Part shown: positions 63,247-64,000 of the stretch, one piece after another
Layout: each line of letters begins with the position of its first letter
Position numbering within the stretch: position 1 is the first letter of the stretch
Source: Winogradskyella ludwigii
GTDB taxonomy: Bacteria > Bacteroidota > Bacteroidia > Flavobacteriales > Flavobacteriaceae
Direction of reading: 5' to 3'
Length of the DNA: 64,000 nt
NCBI RefSeq assembly: GCF_013403985.1
Contig: NZ_JABFDF010000007.1
Span: 1-64,000 of the forward strand
Notes under the pieces: generated by a model
Databases searched by the model: none
Told to the model about the DNA's origin: nothing
The model's input: the letters and a program-made list of their open reading frames with translations, nothing else
Translations under genes and position numbers: made by a program

Positions 63247-63311
63247 TTCTCGATATAATTTTCTTTGATTTCGACTGCTCATAAACTGACAGAAAATCAC
63301 TCGAATTGACG
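63247..63311. repeat. nested hairpin repeat between paaA and paaB
   Basis: An outer unit TTCTCGATATAATTTTCT ... AGAAAATCACTCGAATTGAC contains, in its loop, a second palindrome-like copy ATTTCGACTGCTCATAAACT then GACAG. It looks like one repeat inserted in another. Confidence 0.6.
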
Positions 63312-63318
63312 ATGAAAT

Positions 63319-64000
63319 TTAAATTGCTTGTTTTTGTTTTCTTGCTTGCTTCTTTTCAGCATGTGCCATTGCAGCATCTCTAACCCATTCTCCTTCTTCC
63401 CATGCACCAACTCTAGCTTTCATGCGTTCTTTATTCATTGGTCCATGACCTTTTACGACTTGCCAGAACTCGTCCCAATTAATTTCACCGAAATCATAGC
63501 TTTGGCGTTCCTCGTTCCATTTTAAATCTGGATCAGGAATTGTAAGTCCGATTAATTCGGCTTGAGGAACCGTTTGATCTATAAATTGCTGACGTAAATC
63601 GTCGTTAGACTTACGCTTTAATTTCCATTTCATGGATTGTTCTGTATGAATAGATTCGGCATCTGTAGGACCTAACATCATTAAACTTGGCCACCACCAA
63701 CGGTTTAAAGCATCTTGCGCTAATTCTTTTTGTTCTGGTGTTCCGTTTGCCAACTTCATCATGATTTCAAAACCTTGACGTTGATGAAAACTTTCTTCTT
63801 TACACACACGAACCATGGCTCTTGCATAAGGACCATAAGATGTATTACACAATGGTACTTGATTGATAATTGCAGCTCCGTCCACTAGCCAGCCTACAGC
63901 TCCCATATCTGCCCAAGTTACTGTTGGATAATTAAAAATGGAAGAATACTTCGCTTTTCCTGAATGCAATTGTTCATATAACTCATCGCGAGAAACCCCT
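63319..64000 (-). CDS. paaA: PaaA, catalytic subunit of phenylacetyl-CoA epoxidase (5' end outside window)
   Basis: The frame stays open to the right edge; the visible part starts [20 protein letters not shown] and runs to the stop. A TTG inside (63969) is not the start. Diiron-ligand motif [13 protein letters not shown] and HTEQSMKWK are visible. PaaA epoxidises the aromatic ring of phenylacetyl-CoA with oxygen. The missing N-terminal part should be about 90-100 residues. First visible gene of the leftward paa operon. Confidence 0.96.
   Translation of the reverse strand, partial: GVSRDELYEQLHSGKAKYSSIFNYPTVTWADMGAVGWLVDGAAIINQVPLCNTSYGPYARAMVRVCKEESFHQRQGFEIMMKLANGTPEQKELAQDALNRWWWPSLMMLGPTDAESIHTEQSMKWKLKRKSNDDLRQQFIDQTVPQAELIGLTIPDPDLKWNEERQSYDFGEINWDEFWQVVKGHGPMNKERMKARVGAWEEGEWVRDAAMAHAEKKQARKQKQAI

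Noticed and set aside
46754..63311. CRISPR array
   Set aside because: Repeats are palindromic, irregularly spaced at operon gaps, and have no unique spacers of constant length or cas genes.

Overview
The window comes from a marine-type member of the Flavobacteriaceae (Bacteroidota). The evidence is low GC content, Bacteroidota -7 boxes (TAnnTTTG), weak or absent Shine-Dalgarno sequences, a SusC/SusD pair, type IX secretion (T9SS) sorting tails, gliding-clade protein families such as DUF5522 and the DUF5117/DUF4953 metalloproteases, and close flavobacterial versions of LysS, HemL and HutU. No phage, integrase, CRISPR array or tRNA gene was seen.

Layout. 1-202 is the leader and tandem promoters of an rRNA operon that runs leftward out of the window. 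532-5042 holds an outer-membrane porin-like protein and a secreted metallopeptidase. 5219-11418 is a four-gene SusC/SusD-lipoprotein-lipoprotein operon. 11633-32487 is mostly housekeeping and envelope genes: rnhB, ndpA, lipB, a YqaE-type small membrane protein, a membrane-tethered LuxR regulator, lysS, a diheme cytochrome, a zinc metalloprotease, a hydrolase and stress-like small secreted proteins. 32576-41273 has hemL, a LysM glucosaminidase, a D-cysteine desulfhydrase-like enzyme, DUF5522 plus hutU, a SulP transporter and a cold-shock protein.

41460-45129 is a compact three-gene operon and the most intriguing locus here. It encodes a MoaD/ThiS-like (ubiquitin-fold) protein ending exactly in Gly-Gly, a DUF4132 (MolR/YehI-like) protein, and a short E1/ThiF-like activating enzyme. 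It has the logic of a ubiquitin-like activation or conjugation system with DUF4132 as partner or target, and no cofactor-biosynthesis gene lies next to it.

45131-64000 is catabolic. A branched-chain 2-oxoacid dehydrogenase/transaminase operon (E2, ilvE, fused E1) lies divergent from an Lrp/AsnC regulator. It is followed by a long leftward phenylacetate operon: paaA (cut by the window edge), B, C, D, G, a serine/threonine dehydratase, paaH, paaI, a YpfJ metallopeptidase, paaJ, paaZ, an enoyl-CoA hydratase relative, and paaY. Nearly every gap in this half, and none in the first 46 kb, is filled with paired-hairpin repeats whose outer ends read GTCA...TGAC. Two of these units contain a small GIY-YIG nuclease gene between their hairpins, and two repeat copies have been absorbed into coding sequence (bkd E1 and E2). 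This suggests a GIY-YIG-driven family of mobile hairpin elements that has colonised the operon.
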